This document shows, one piece after another, positions 1 through 9,664 of a stretch of DNA of 64,000 bases. The stretch lies in NCBI RefSeq assembly GCF_004348825.1, contig NZ_SMJU01000003.1, forward strand, positions 248,001 through 312,000, given 5' to 3'. The position numbers and the translations under genes were made by a program. The stretch is from Arundinibacter roseus. Its GTDB lineage: Bacteria > Bacteroidota > Bacteroidia > Cytophagales > Spirosomataceae. How positions within the stretch are numbered: the first letter of the stretch is position 1; each line of letters opens with the position of its first letter. The notes beneath the pieces are model-generated. The model did not search any database and was not told where the DNA came from. It saw only the letters and a list, made by a program, of their open reading frames with translations.

Positions 1-1
1 C

Positions 2-418
2 ATTTCCGACAATCGTTTTTACAAAAGCATCAATGAACGGAATGTTTTGGCTACTCAGCTTTTTGGACAATTCAACACGGGGAATGTTCCATTCAATCAG
101 TTGGCTTTGCTTGGCGGAGAAAGCATTAACCGGGGCTACTACCTGGGACGATACCGTGACAAAAACCAACTTGCTGCTCAGGTTGAATACCGTATGCTGC
201 CCTTTTCCTTTGCCAAAAGATGGGGGGCGGCCGTTTTTGCAAGTAGCGGCACAGTCTTTAATAATTTCAACAATCTTTCTCTACAAAAATTTGTGTTTTC
301 CGGTGGTGGCGGGGTTCGATTTTTAATCTTTCCCAAGAAAGATATTTTTACCCGTTTTGATGTTGCCCTTACCAAAGAAGGACCTGGATTTTATTTTTTC
401 ATTGGAGAAGCCTTTTAA
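2..418 (+). CDS. Omp85/BamA-family outer-membrane barrel, C-terminal end (5' truncated by window)
   Basis: The reading frame is open from the first bases of the window, so only the last ~138 residues of a longer protein are present. The piece carries the family-typical stretch GGESINRGYYLGRYRDKN, which matches the conserved RGY/gRyRD region near the end of Omp85 or 'surface antigen' barrels. It ends in an aromatic residue (Phe), as outer-membrane barrels do. Alternating polar and aromatic residues follow to the stop. Family members insert proteins or lipids into the outer membrane, or act as patatin- or phosphoesterase-linked barrels; which kind this is cannot be told without the missing N-terminus. 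Family call fairly firm, exact role open. Confidence 0.75.
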   Translation: MSDNRFYKSINERNVLATQLFGQFNTGNVPFNQLALLGGESINRGYYLGRYRDKNQLAAQVEYRMLPFSFAKRWGAAVFASSGTVFNNFNNLSLQKFVFSGGGGVRFLIFPKKDIFTRFDVALTKEGPGFYFFIGEAF

Positions 419-482
419 GCCTTCACTGTGAAAGACCTATTTTAAGCTAGTCTTGCAGTTTACACGTTGAGGTATTCAAAGC

Positions 483-980
483 TCATTTTGAATAAAAAAC
501 CTTTTCACTCCACGCCAGCGAATCTGGGAACGCGAGGCTGTATTTGGCGAAATCTGAACGGAAAAATAGTACGTGGTGAGTCGTTGGGTCCTTAGATGAA
601 AATAGTACTGGAAATTGCTTCCCTACGACAAAAGCCCATTTATCTTCTGAAAAATCCACGAAATAACGCTGATACTTATAATCCGCCGCATCTTGCATCA
701 CCTGGTTTTTGTATGAAAAGGAATAATAAAATCGTAGGTGTGGCACAGAGCCTCTGCCTTTATTGATACTTTTAATCTTAACAACAGTTGCAGCTGCATA
801 GGCTTGATTATCAACGATCTGCTTCCTATCACGGGCACTGCTAATACTAAAATACAGCGCAGGCAAGGCAATTAATGCAAAGCCCCAAATTTGGAAAAAC
901 ATGGCCCATTCAAATTCAGTTTTATTTTCCTTTGGAACGCCCTTCATTGCTGTTTGGACAAGATTATTTTGAGATGGCAA
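483..980 (-). CDS. DUF3592-like single-pass membrane protein
   Basis: A 165-residue protein with one hydrophobic segment at about residues 28-47 and a soluble C-terminal part. After the membrane segment come a basic Arg-Asp-Arg-Lys stretch and a beta-rich region with the pattern 'A.VVKIKS...PHLRFYYSFSYKNQ', then 'VGKQFPVLFSSKDPTTH'. This layout resembles DUF3592 proteins, in which a membrane anchor carries a small beta-sandwich-like domain of unknown role. It is convergent with the barrel gene on its left and in the same direction as the sulfatase upstream (32 bp gap), so it may be co-transcribed with it. The domain name rests on pattern resemblance only. Confidence 0.6.
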   Translation of the reverse strand: MPSQNNLVQTAMKGVPKENKTEFEWAMFFQIWGFALIALPALYFSISSARDRKQIVDNQAYAAATVVKIKSINKGRGSVPHLRFYYSFSYKNQVMQDAADYKYQRYFVDFSEDKWAFVVGKQFPVLFSSKDPTTHHVLFFRSDFAKYSLAFPDSLAWSEKVFYSK

Positions 981-1012
981 GTAAAGAAATTTAGACCTAA
1001 CGATCCCAAACT

Positions 1013-2935
1013 TTATTCACTAAAGGCAGGCGTATTTGGCACCAAACCCAGACTACCCAGAAAATCCATACAGGCCGCTTTAACTTTATAGGAAGTTGCA
1101 AGTGCCCCGCCGGGAGTGGCTGCCAGTACCTGATGCCGGGATTTTATAGTTTCTACAAAAGGGCCTTTATCCCTTACATACAACAATTCATTGACGGCCA
1201 TCAGGGCCAGTTCCATGTTATCGGAGACGCAATAGTGTTTCAGCGTTTCGACAGCAATATTATCCTGAAAAGATTCGTACAGCAATGCGGCCAGTATAAT
1301 TTCGGCGGGTTGATAGCTTTCGTTTCGAGCGCGAATCAATTCTTGTTTGTACGTATGCAAATGATCTTTCGTTTGGGAGCGCAGCCCAACCGCTGCCCAA
1401 TAGCGGACCACCGGATTGGCGTTTTTCAGCAACTGAACCTGTTTTTTAAGAACAGCCGCCGATCGGTGTCCCGAAAGAGAAGCGGCCGCATAGATTTCTT
1501 TGATTGGGTACTTTTTAGAATTTAGTCTAAATTCATAGGGAGTTGTACTTTTGGAAAGCCGGGCAATTTCATATTCAGGCAAAAACAAAACATCATTCCG
1601 CTTTATCAGTGATTGGTCCAATTGATTTCGCATACGCGTTGCTAACCTGGCAAAAGCAGGATCGTCAATTAGATTCCTGGTTTCCCAAAGATCATTTTCC
1701 AAATCATATAATACCTCCGCCTGCCGGGGAGCAAACAAACCAGCCTGCAAGGAATTGAGTTGATTGTTCGATAAATCCTGACGCATATGCTGCTTAATGT
1801 CCCCAATTTCCATGTAGCGAATGTAGCGGGCTTCCGGCATGTAGGGCATGTAATTGCGCGTATACAAATAGCGACCGTCTGTAACGGTCCGACTCATATC
1901 AATGCCGTTATCGGATCGATCTGAGGACAGCACCAAATGATTAACCAACGGCGAACGATGCGGCCCGAGCAGTACGCGGCCTTTGAGATGATCAGGCAAA
2001 CTGCCGCCGGTGAGTCGAATGAGTGTGGGCGCTAGATCCTCAAAATCAATCAGTTCATTGGATACCTGACCACCTTCGCCCCAGGGTGAGAGATGCTTAT
2101 ACATGGGAGGAAACCAAATTACAAACGGCACCCGGTAACCCAAATTAATACCGTTGGTTTTTCCGCGGGGAATTCCTTCGCCATGATCGGCAAAGAAAAA
2201 AATGATGGTGCTATCGCGCAGCTTATCCTTTTCAAGTCGACGAAGCAATTGTCCAATTTTATTGTCAGTCAGTTTGATAGAATTATACACGCGGGCAAAC
2301 TGCTTACGCATTTCGGGACTGTCGCGGTAAAAGGGAGGCATGGCAAAGGCATTTTCTGCAATTCGATCCTGTAAAGGGAGCTCGTTAAGCACTGTCTCCA
2401 CGTATTTTTCATACGGATCGGTCATGGTTCGTGACTGATGCGAGTCGTTGTAATTGAATACGGCAAAAAAGGGTTGTCCAGGCTTGCGGTCCCACCAACC
2501 CGCCTTCCCCGAACTCTCGTTCCAGGCGTTTTTGGTAAACTCAGCGGGATTTGCCACGTTGTAATCCGTTTTGCTATTGTTGCACGTGTAATAGCCCTGT
2601 TGCTGCATGTAGTAAGGAAATCCATGAATTCGTGACGGAAGCGGGTAATTGCTTCGATGGTTTCCGGTCCCTGCCTCAAAAGTCCTGACGCCAGTAACGA
2701 GCGTACTACGACTGGGAGAACAGACTGTTCCGGTTGAAAAAGCATTGGTAAACCGAATGCCTTCCCTTGCCATTTGGTCAATTACGGGCGTTCGGGCATC
2801 GGCGTTGCCATAACAACCAACAAACTGCGGCGAGGTATCTTCAATGGTGATCCACAAAATATTGGGTTTGGGTTGGGCATATCCCGAAACGCACAGCGTC
2901 ATTAATAATAGATAGACCAGGCAATGCTTTTTCAT
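1013..2935 (-). CDS. Exported sulfatase with C-terminal helical repeat domain
   Basis: A 640-residue formylglycine-type sulfatase that would hydrolyse sulfate esters in the periplasm. A signal peptide (residues 1-20) ends in YAQ. The metal-binding start 'NILWITIED' (Glu32-Asp33) is followed by the maturation motif Cys72-Ser-Pro-Ser-Arg76, with the Cys that is oxidised to formylglycine. 'FFADHGEG' supplies further metal ligands. The sulfatase fold should end near residue 480. The last ~130 residues look like alpha-helical HEAT-type repeats ('AAVLKKQVQLLKNANPVVRYWAAVGL'-like, conditional on Pro-Val-x-Arg-Tyr-Trp-Ala), a pairing known from Bacteroidota and Planctomycetes sulfatases. Substrate unknown. 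It is divergent from the peptidase gene to its right across 328 bp. Confidence 0.92.
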   Translation of the reverse strand: MKKHCLVYLLLMTLCVSGYAQPKPNILWITIEDTSPQFVGCYGNADARTPVIDQMAREGIRFTNAFSTGTVCSPSRSTLVTGVRTFEAGTGNHRSNYPLPSRIHGFPYYMQQQGYYTCNNSKTDYNVANPAEFTKNAWNESSGKAGWWDRKPGQPFFAVFNYNDSHQSRTMTDPYEKYVETVLNELPLQDRIAENAFAMPPFYRDSPEMRKQFARVYNSIKLTDNKIGQLLRRLEKDKLRDSTIIFFFADHGEGIPRGKTNGINLGYRVPFVIWFPPMYKHLSPWGEGGQVSNELIDFEDLAPTLIRLTGGSLPDHLKGRVLLGPHRSPLVNHLVLSSDRSDNGIDMSRTVTDGRYLYTRNYMPYMPEARYIRYMEIGDIKQHMRQDLSNNQLNSLQAGLFAPRQAEVLYDLENDLWETRNLIDDPAFARLATRMRNQLDQSLIKRNDVLFLPEYEIARLSKSTTPYEFRLNSKKYPIKEIYAAASLSGHRSAAVLKKQVQLLKNANPVVRYWAAVGLRSQTKDHLHTYKQELIRARNESYQPAEIILAALLYESFQDNIAVETLKHYCVSDNMELALMAVNELLYVRDKGPFVETIKSRHQVLAATPGGALATSYKVKAACMDFLGSLGLVPNTPAFSE

Positions 2936-3263
2936 AAAATTATTTGAAAATTAAATCAACCAAATCTCCTGAGCAAGAAGCCTCGCATTTGGAATTAAGC
3001 GTGCATGATGCTTAACTATAGGTACCGAACCCTCAATTTTGAGTTTACTACACGAAATACATATTCAAATAGAGCCTGGAAATTCCAAAAGTTACTATCG
3101 TATTTCTGGGAAATAATCAGGTTTTGATTTTTTGAAATCCTAATTTTCTTTTACAATTCTAACCAGGGATGATCAAGAATTGAAATTATGCCTCAACCCT
3201 GCATTCAGGTCGTTGAAAAATTTAGTAAGTTTACTATACTTAAAAAAATCAAACTTTCAATAA
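2936..3263. other. Divergent intergenic region between sulfatase and peptidase
   Basis: 328 bp of AT-rich sequence between two divergently transcribed genes, so it must hold both promoters. I looked for the Bacteroidota TAnnTTTG box on both strands and found no clean match. I saw no hairpin with a T-run and no convincing small ORF. Confidence 0.4.
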
Positions 3264-4709
3264 ATGAAACACTTCTCCATTTTGCTGATACTCTTTTGTC
3301 AGGTATCGGTGGTAATTGCGCAGCAACTGCCTGAACTTCCGCAGCTTTACGACAAAGACTTTTTGACTCCGCAGTTCCATGCCGGACGCCGGGCCGCACT
3401 TCGGGAATTGATGCCTGCCAATACAGCAGTTGTGGTTTTTGCGAATCCTGAACGAAACCGCAACAATGACACAGACTTTCAGTACGCCCAAAATCCGAAT
3501 TTTTACTACCTCACTGGCTATCCTGAACCAAACGCTTTATTGGTTATTACCAAAGACGAAGTATCTGCAGGCACTCAAAAAGGCACTGAGTTTTTCTTCG
3601 CGCAGGAGCGGGATTTGCGCCGGGAATCGGTAACCGGACGGCGGTTGGGAAAGGAAGGTGTTACCCAGGAATTAAAGATCAAAAATGCAAATTTGGGTAA
3701 AGATTTTGCAAATTTCCCCCTTGATTTTTCCCGCTTTGATAGTGTATTTTATGTACTGCCAGAAGGCGTAGTCAATGGACGTGATCCAAGAAATACTGCC
3801 GAACTATACGACCTGATTGAACAGGTAAAGGCCAAAACCAAAAATCAAAAAGTGCTACCACGGACGTTCGTATCGATGATGGCTCAGCTTCGGCAGCAAA
3901 AACTGCCCGAAGAAATGGTGCTGCTGCGTCGGGCAATTGATATTACCGGACAGGGACATCGGGAAGTCATGAAGTTTATGGATCCTGAAATAACTGAATA
4001 TCAGGCACAAGCCGTAATGGAATATACGTTCAAATCCTACGGATCCGAGTATGTGGGTTACGGATCCATTGCGGGCGGTGCCGAAAACAGCTGCATTCTT
4101 CACTACATTACCAACCGTCGGACGCTGGTCGATGGTGATTTATTCCTGACCGATTGCGGGGCTGAATATCACGGCTACACCGCGGACATTACCCGGACTT
4201 TGCCAGTCAATGGAAAGTTTTCACCCGAACAAAAGGCCATTTATGAACTAGTGTTGGCGGCACAAGAGGCTGGTTTTGCGGCCTGTCAACCAAATAAACC
4301 GTATCGACAGGTACATCAGGCAGCGTTTAAGGTAGTTCAGGAAGGACTGATCCGGCTGGGAATTGCCACCGACTCTCTCACAACACGCAAATACTTCATG
4401 CATGGCACCGCCCACAGCCTGGGTTTGGATGTACACGATGCCATGGTCAGGACCAACGACAAGAATCCGGCGATGGGGCCGTTAATGCTTCCTAACTTTG
4501 TGACAACCGTTGAGCCGGGAATTTACATACCGGCCAACTCACCCTGTGACCCAAAATGGTGGAATATTGGCGTTCGTATTGAAGATGACGTGCTGGTTAC
4601 GGAAACAGGACATGAGGTTTTGTCTTTGGGTTCGCCTCGTACAGTCGCTGATATAGAACAACTTATGAGCGAAAAAAGTGATTTCAAAAAGCCTCCGCGT
4701 CGTCCGTAA
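3264..4709 (+). CDS. Exported Xaa-Pro aminopeptidase (M24B, aminopeptidase P family)
   Basis: A 481-residue di-metal peptidase that removes N-terminal residues preceding proline. A signal peptide at 1-20 (ends IAQ) places it in the periplasm. The N-terminal AMP_N domain (about 35-200) has 'NFYYLTGYPEPNA'. The pita-bread domain (about 215-470) has all five metal ligands: Asp297 (FLTDCGAEYHG), Asp308 (TADITRT), His384 (MHGTAHSLGLDVHD), Glu417 (TTVEPGIYIP) and Glu440 (GVRIEDDVL). The size matches the family. It stands alone, bounded by a divergent gene on the left and a strong terminator at 4740-4778 on the right. The substrates are probably peptides taken up as nutrients. Confidence 0.95.
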   Translation: MKHFSILLILFCQVSVVIAQQLPELPQLYDKDFLTPQFHAGRRAALRELMPANTAVVVFANPERNRNNDTDFQYAQNPNFYYLTGYPEPNALLVITKDEVSAGTQKGTEFFFAQERDLRRESVTGRRLGKEGVTQELKIKNANLGKDFANFPLDFSRFDSVFYVLPEGVVNGRDPRNTAELYDLIEQVKAKTKNQKVLPRTFVSMMAQLRQQKLPEEMVLLRRAIDITGQGHREVMKFMDPEITEYQAQAVMEYTFKSYGSEYVGYGSIAGGAENSCILHYITNRRTLVDGDLFLTDCGAEYHGYTADITRTLPVNGKFSPEQKAIYELVLAAQEAGFAACQPNKPYRQVHQAAFKVVQEGLIRLGIATDSLTTRKYFMHGTAHSLGLDVHDAMVRTNDKNPAMGPLMLPNFVTTVEPGIYIPANSPCDPKWWNIGVRIEDDVLVTETGHEVLSLGSPRTVADIEQLMSEKSDFKKPPRRP

Positions 4710-4739
4710 ACTAACTACCTGAGTTCATAATTCGCAACA

Positions 4740-4778
4740 GGCTCGCTACACCGGACTCGGTTGGCGAGCCATTTTTTT
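4740..4778 (+). terminator. Rho-independent terminator after the peptidase gene
   Basis: Inverted repeat GGCTCGC (4740-4746) and GCGAGCC (4764-4770), with an inner CCG/CGG pair in the loop, is followed by a seven-T run at 4772-4778. It lies 30 bp after the peptidase stop codon and separates it from the fecR operon. Confidence 0.85.
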
Positions 4779-4936
4779 GCCTGGAACTTCATTTAATAGG
4801 CCGTGTACTTTATGACAATCTGCCTGCAATTCGAAAAACATTTAAAAAAAATTCTTCGCCAATGGGTCATCTGCGAGGAAAGCTCCTTTATATCTCTATA
4901 AACAAAAAATATTGTATTTTTTATTCAATAAATCCA

Positions 4937-6046
4937 TTGAAGGACTATTCAACTTTAACCGCCGAACAATTGCTGAATGATCCACAATTCAGAAATTGGC
5001 TCATCGCTCCCAACGAAGTGAATGAGCAGTTTTGGAAAGATTTTTTGATTCGTTTCCCAGAAAAACAGCTGGCAGTAAGAACCGCCAAAGCTATGTATTT
5101 GGCTCTGAATCAGATGCAGGAAGTACCAGGCGATGAGCAGGGCGAGCATTTGTGGGAGAGAATCAGACAGGAAATTGAGCAAGATTCATCTGTCCCTGAA
5201 TTAGAATTAGCCGTCCCTGAACCCAATCTTTGGAGACGTTGGATCGCAGCGGCAAGTATTCTGTTTCTGTTGAGCGCCGGTGGCTGGTATTTTTGGAAAA
5301 TCACTAATGTACAATCTGCCAATACCTACGAGGGTCAGGTGGCCGGGCAAACGGAGAATCTGATTGAAAAAGTAAATCGCAGTCAGCAAGCCGAAAGGAT
5401 TGAACTGCCCGATGGAAGTATCGTCAAGCTCTTTCCCTCAGGCCGTGTAAGTTATCAGGCACAATTTACTTCCCAACGTCGGGAGATATTCATGTCGGGG
5501 AAGGCCTATTTTGAGGTAGTCGAAGACGAGCAACGTCCGTTTTTGGTGTATGCCAATGGCCTGGTCACGCAGGTGGTGGGCACAAGCTTTACCATCGACT
5601 CACCTTCGGCAACCGTCATGGCCACAGTTGCAGTTTCTTCCGGGAAAGTAAAAGTATTTACTCTGGAAAATTTTCAGAAAAATCAGCGTGGAGAACGTGG
5701 TGAAGTGACCTTGCTGACACCGAATCAGCAGCTAACTTTTGATCCGCAAAAGGCTCTTGTAACCCGACAGATCGTGAAAGAACCTTTATTGCTCAACCCT
5801 CCAAAGGTTTACCCGAATTTCTACTTTGAAAATACCTCCGTGGTTCATGTATTTAAAACGCTGGAAGAATCCTATGGCGTGACAATTCAATACGATCATA
5901 AGACTATTTCTGATTGCAGCGTTACGGCGCCTTTGGGAACCGAGCCGCTCTTTCGCAAGCTTGATATCATTTGTCAGACAATCGGTGCAACGTACGAGGT
6001 GTATGGCTCAGAGATCATCGTGAAAGGTTCGGGCTGTGGAAATTAA
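4937..6046 (+). CDS. FecR-family anti-sigma factor (transmembrane)
   Basis: It senses the state of a partner outer-membrane transporter and holds or releases an ECF sigma factor. In order: an N-terminal cytoplasmic segment ('KDYSTLTAEQLLNDPQFRNW'); one membrane helix about residues 97-118 (IAAASILFLLSAGGWYFW); the periplasmic FecR domain ('ELPDGSIVKLFPSGRVSY', 'GKAYFEVVEDEQRPFLV', 'GTSFTI'); and the C-terminal DUF4974 domain ('FYFENTSVVHVFKTLEESYGV'). I prefer a TTG start at 4937 because homologues begin close to the KDYS motif; an in-frame ATG at 4862 would add 25 atypical residues. SusC with an STN domain follows, as expected. The usual sigma gene is missing directly upstream, which is odd. 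Confidence 0.9.
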   Translation: MKDYSTLTAEQLLNDPQFRNWLIAPNEVNEQFWKDFLIRFPEKQLAVRTAKAMYLALNQMQEVPGDEQGEHLWERIRQEIEQDSSVPELELAVPEPNLWRRWIAAASILFLLSAGGWYFWKITNVQSANTYEGQVAGQTENLIEKVNRSQQAERIELPDGSIVKLFPSGRVSYQAQFTSQRREIFMSGKAYFEVVEDEQRPFLVYANGLVTQVVGTSFTIDSPSATVMATVAVSSGKVKVFTLENFQKNQRGERGEVTLLTPNQQLTFDPQKALVTRQIVKEPLLLNPPKVYPNFYFENTSVVHVFKTLEESYGVTIQYDHKTISDCSVTAPLGTEPLFRKLDIICQTIGATYEVYGSEIIVKGSGCGN

Positions 6047-6110
6047 GTTTATTTTTCACCTAACTCTAATCCAGATGAATTAAAAATACATACCCGTACA
6101 CAAACAAAAA

Positions 6111-6136
6111 GTCGGTAATGCTGGAACATTACCGAC
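6111..6136 (+). promoter_or_regulatory. Perfect 10-bp hairpin in the fecR-susC gap
   Basis: GTCGGTAATG (6111-6120) and CATTACCGAC (6127-6136) form a perfect stem around the six-base loop CTGGAA. No T-run follows, so it is not a standard terminator. Its place between fecR and susC suggests an RNA-level control or processing element that sets different dosage for the two genes. Confidence 0.6.
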
Positions 6137-6168
6137 CACTACCCCACAATTCACTTGACGAGCGAAGG

Positions 6169-6187
6169 CACCCGTGCAGCACGGGTG
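6169..6187 (+). promoter_or_regulatory. Second hairpin in the susC leader
   Basis: CACCCGTG (6169-6176) and CACGGGTG (6180-6187) pair perfectly around the tri-nucleotide CAG. It ends 48 bp before the preferred susC start at 6236. Together with the 6111-6136 hairpin it makes a two-stem leader. The very tight loop may favour a slightly opened stem. The sequence also argues that translation does not begin at the upstream in-frame ATG at 6155, which would put this stem inside coding sequence. Confidence 0.5.
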
Positions 6188-6235
6188 GAAGGGGACTCAT
6201 TGTCTTTATTTTCACAAAAACAACCTGGTAAATGT

Positions 6236-9200
6236 ATGAAAAAACTACTGCATTACGTTCCTAAACCTTATCGAATCATGAGAAGTGCATGCCTTCAATT
6301 GATGCTTGTTTTGCTTTTTGGCGGTTTGTCGATTGCCAAAAATACCCTTGCCCAGGAAATTCTCAGCAAACCGGTTTCCATTCAAGTCAAGAATCAAAAG
6401 CTGGAATCTATCCTGCATAAGCTGGAAAAAGCGACTGGCGTAAAATTCACCTTCGTGCCACAGGTCCTGCAAAAAGCCGGAGCTCTGTCGATTTCAGCAG
6501 AAAATGAATCCCTGGAATCGGTGCTCAATCGGTTGCTTATTCCACAGCAAATCATCTACCTGGTCAATGGGAATTACATCGTGTTGAAAAAAGCACCTGA
6601 AAAAGGCAGCTCTTCCCGACAATCAGACCAACCCGCAGAGTCTCAATCGGTTGATATTACCCTTGAAGGAACGGTTAAAGATGAAACCGGCGAAGGATTG
6701 CCCGGCGTCAGCATTGTGCTCAAAGGGACTCAGCGGGGCACAACCACCAATGCGCAGGGAGCATTTACACTAAATGTACCAGATCAATCAGCAATCCTTA
6801 TTTTTAGTTTTGTAGGTTACCTTCCTCAGGAGGTAGAGGTTGGCAGCCGTACTACCTTTGCGATTCAACTGGTCCCTGAAAACAAATCCCTCAACGAAGT
6901 GATTGTGGTGGGCTACGGGCAGCAATCCAAAGCCAAGCTTATCGGTTCGGTGGCGCAGATCAATGCCGAACAAATCAACAACCGGACCAACACTCAGCTT
7001 TCGCAGACATTGGCGGGACAAATGCCGGGCGTAACCGTCATACAGCGGTCGGGACAACCGGGTGCGAGCGGCGGTACAATTCAGATTCGGGGCGTGGGTT
7101 CTTTTGGCGCAAATACTAATCCGCTCATTTTGGTTGACGGCATTCCTGCCAACTCATTTAACAACATTGATCCAAACGATGTGGAGTCGATTTCGGTGCT
7201 AAAAGACGCATCCTCTGCTGCAATTTATGGCGCGCGAGCCGCCAATGGCGTTATTCTGGTAACTACCAAAACAGGTAAAGCCGGCAAACTTCGCATTGGT
7301 TATAACGGCTACGTAGGTTTTCAAAAACCGACTGCACTGCCTGAATTTGTTAATTCCTGGGAGTACGCCGAGCTCCTCAATGAAGCAGATCCAGGTTCCT
7401 TCTCGCAGGAGCAAATCGCAGCTTTCAAAAATGGCAGCGATCCGGATAATTTCCCAAACAGTGATTTTCCCGGCATGACTCTTAAAAAAAGTGCAGCCCA
7501 GACAAGCCATAATCTTTCGATTTCAAATGGCAACGACAACAATCAATACATGCTTTCTTTTGGGTACCTGGGGCAGGCCGGAATCATCGATAAAAATCAG
7601 TTTGACCGGTTCAATATTCGTTTAAACCTGACGAGTACGCTTTCTAAAAAATTGAAGCTAACTACCCGTCTTTCAGCCATCCAAACCATTGACAAACAGC
7701 CCGCTCCACCCGCTACGCTGGATTTTAATGACATGGTTGGGATCATTAACCAAACTGTACGAATGCCCGCTATTTTTCCGATTCAATACAGCAATGGTGA
7801 TTGGGGAACGGGGGTTTCCAATAAAGGCACATCCGTTTCGTATTTGCGAAATGATTCATTTTATACAGGTAAAACTACGGATTTAGGAGCCAACCTTCGC
7901 CTGGATTATACCATACTTCCAGAACTTAAATTTTCCGTATTGGGTGGTTATACGCAGCTCAACGGTCGCGATACACGGTTTTTGGCAACTCAGCGCCTCA
8001 ACCCCACGATTGTTCTCGGGCCTTCGTCACTGGCCGAAGGAATAGATACCCGCAACTACCGCACAATTCAGGCTTTTGCTGACTATACCACTACTTTTGG
8101 TGCACACGAAATCAGTTTTCTTGGCGGCTATTCGTTCGAGTCAGAATTTTCAGAAAATCTTTCGCTGAGCCGTTCAAATCTTCCTACCAATGTCATTACG
8201 GTAATTGCCGCCGGTGACGCAAGTGCGCAGATTACCGACGGAAGTGCCGCTGAATGGGCCCTGGAATCGTATTTCGGAAGAGCCAAGTATGCATTTCAGG
8301 ATAAATACCTGCTGGAAGGAGCCATTCGATACGACGGCTCTTCCCGCTTTCCGACTAACCAAAAATATGCCCTGTTTCCCTCAGTAGCGGTGGGCTGGCG
8401 TCTGGGTGAGGAGAGATTTATTAAAGAAATCCTTACCTGGATTGACGAGCTAAAATTGAAGGCTTCGGTGGGTACACTTGGCAATCAGAATATCGGAAAC
8501 TACCCCTATCAAAATGTTCTGAACACAGGCTTCAACTATGCGTTTGGTGGCTCCATCAACACCGGCGTAGCCCGCACAACTATCACCGATACTACCCTTC
8601 ACTGGGAATCGACCAGGACTCGGGATATTGGTTTGGAAGGCAGCTTTTTCAAGCGTTCTTTAAATTTTAGCGTTACCTATTTTAATAAATTCACCTACGA
8701 TATTTTGGTTAGTCCCGCTTCCAGCGTGGCCAGAGTTTTGGGTTTCACGGTTGGTCAGCAAAATTCAGGGAAGCTATCCAACAATGGCTGGGAATTTACG
8801 CTGGATCACCGCCGCACGATTGGTGATTTTGCCTTTTCCGTTGGAGGAAATTTAACCTATATCAATAATTCAGTAGTTGATTTGGGTGTGGGAAATATCA
8901 CCCAACCCAACGGACTGGTAGGCAATGGCAGCACGCTGTTTTTGGGCTATCCTATGAACCTATACTATGGGTACGAAACAGACGGATTGTTTACGGATGA
9001 AGAAGATGTAAAAAACTGGGTTAATCAATCTGCCGTAGCGCCTAATTCAAAGCCGGGGGATATTCGCTACCGAGACATCAGCGGCCCGGATGGTGTGCCC
9101 GACGGGAAAGTAGATCCTACCTATGACCGGACGGTTTTGGGCAGTACTATTCCGAAGCTGAGCTACGGCATCAACCTGAGTGCCAACTTTAAAGGCTTTG

Positions 9201-9646
9201 ATCTTACAGTCCTTTTTCAAGGAGTTGGCGGTGTAAACGGGTACCTCAACAACCACGCGGGCTGGGCATTTTTTAACAGCGGCGGCGTACAGCGCTGGCA
9301 CATGGACGAACGCTGGACTCCCGAAAACCCCGACCGCAACGCGGGCTATCCCCGCATGGAACTCATTTCAAATACGGGTACCAACAACGCCACAAATGCC
9401 TTCAACTCATCTTTCTGGATTTTGAACGGTTCATACCTGAGGCTCAAAAACTTACAGGTCGGTTATACATTCCCTCAGGAAGTTTTGAAACGGTTCAAAA
9501 TGGCTAACCTGCGCATGTACGCCAATGCCGAAAATCTGTTTTTGCTGAGTCAGTACCGCAAAGGCTGGGATCCGGAAATCAATACGGGTGGCGCATTTTA
9601 TCCCATTTTGGCCAATTATACCTTTGGTTTAAATATCAATTTCTAA
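6236..9646 (+). CDS. SusC/RagA-family TonB-linked outer-membrane transporter with STN domain
   Basis: An outer-membrane channel that imports oligomeric nutrients with its SusD lid. I start it at ATG 6236 (MKKLLHYVPKPYR), since the upstream in-frame ATG at 6155 adds 27 residues and covers a hairpin. After the signal peptide comes an STN domain (about 40-115; 'KLESILHKLEKATGVKFTFVP'), which relays signal to FecR. A carboxypeptidase-like D2 domain follows ('GTVKDETGEGLPGVSIVLKG'), then the SusC signature NEVIVVGYGQQ, the plug ('GVTVIQRSGQPGASGG', 'NPLILVDGIP', 'IYGARAANGVILVTTK') and a long barrel ending in Phe. 1136 residues is normal. fecR upstream and susD 18 bp downstream make one operon. 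Confidence 0.96.
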   Translation: MKKLLHYVPKPYRIMRSACLQLMLVLLFGGLSIAKNTLAQEILSKPVSIQVKNQKLESILHKLEKATGVKFTFVPQVLQKAGALSISAENESLESVLNRLLIPQQIIYLVNGNYIVLKKAPEKGSSSRQSDQPAESQSVDITLEGTVKDETGEGLPGVSIVLKGTQRGTTTNAQGAFTLNVPDQSAILIFSFVGYLPQEVEVGSRTTFAIQLVPENKSLNEVIVVGYGQQSKAKLIGSVAQINAEQINNRTNTQLSQTLAGQMPGVTVIQRSGQPGASGGTIQIRGVGSFGANTNPLILVDGIPANSFNNIDPNDVESISVLKDASSAAIYGARAANGVILVTTKTGKAGKLRIGYNGYVGFQKPTALPEFVNSWEYAELLNEADPGSFSQEQIAAFKNGSDPDNFPNSDFPGMTLKKSAAQTSHNLSISNGNDNNQYMLSFGYLGQAGIIDKNQFDRFNIRLNLTSTLSKKLKLTTRLSAIQTIDKQPAPPATLDFNDMVGIINQTVRMPAIFPIQYSNGDWGTGVSNKGTSVSYLRNDSFYTGKTTDLGANLRLDYTILPELKFSVLGGYTQLNGRDTRFLATQRLNPTIVLGPSSLAEGIDTRNYRTIQAFADYTTTFGAHEISFLGGYSFESEFSENLSLSRSNLPTNVITVIAAGDASAQITDGSAAEWALESYFGRAKYAFQDKYLLEGAIRYDGSSRFPTNQKYALFPSVAVGWRLGEERFIKEILTWIDELKLKASVGTLGNQNIGNYPYQNVLNTGFNYAFGGSINTGVARTTITDTTLHWESTRTRDIGLEGSFFKRSLNFSVTYFNKFTYDILVSPASSVARVLGFTVGQQNSGKLSNNGWEFTLDHRRTIGDFAFSVGGNLTYINNSVVDLGVGNITQPNGLVGNGSTLFLGYPMNLYYGYETDGLFTDEEDVKNWVNQSAVAPNSKPGDIRYRDISGPDGVPDGKVDPTYDRTVLGSTIPKLSYGINLSANFKGFDLTVLFQGVGGVNGYLNNHAGWAFFNSGGVQRWHMDERWTPENPDRNAGYPRMELISNTGTNNATNAFNSSFWILNGSYLRLKNLQVGYTFPQEVLKRFKMANLRMYANAENLFLLSQYRKGWDPEINTGGAFYPILANYTFGLNINF

Positions 9647-9664
9647 TTTAACAAGATCTGAACG

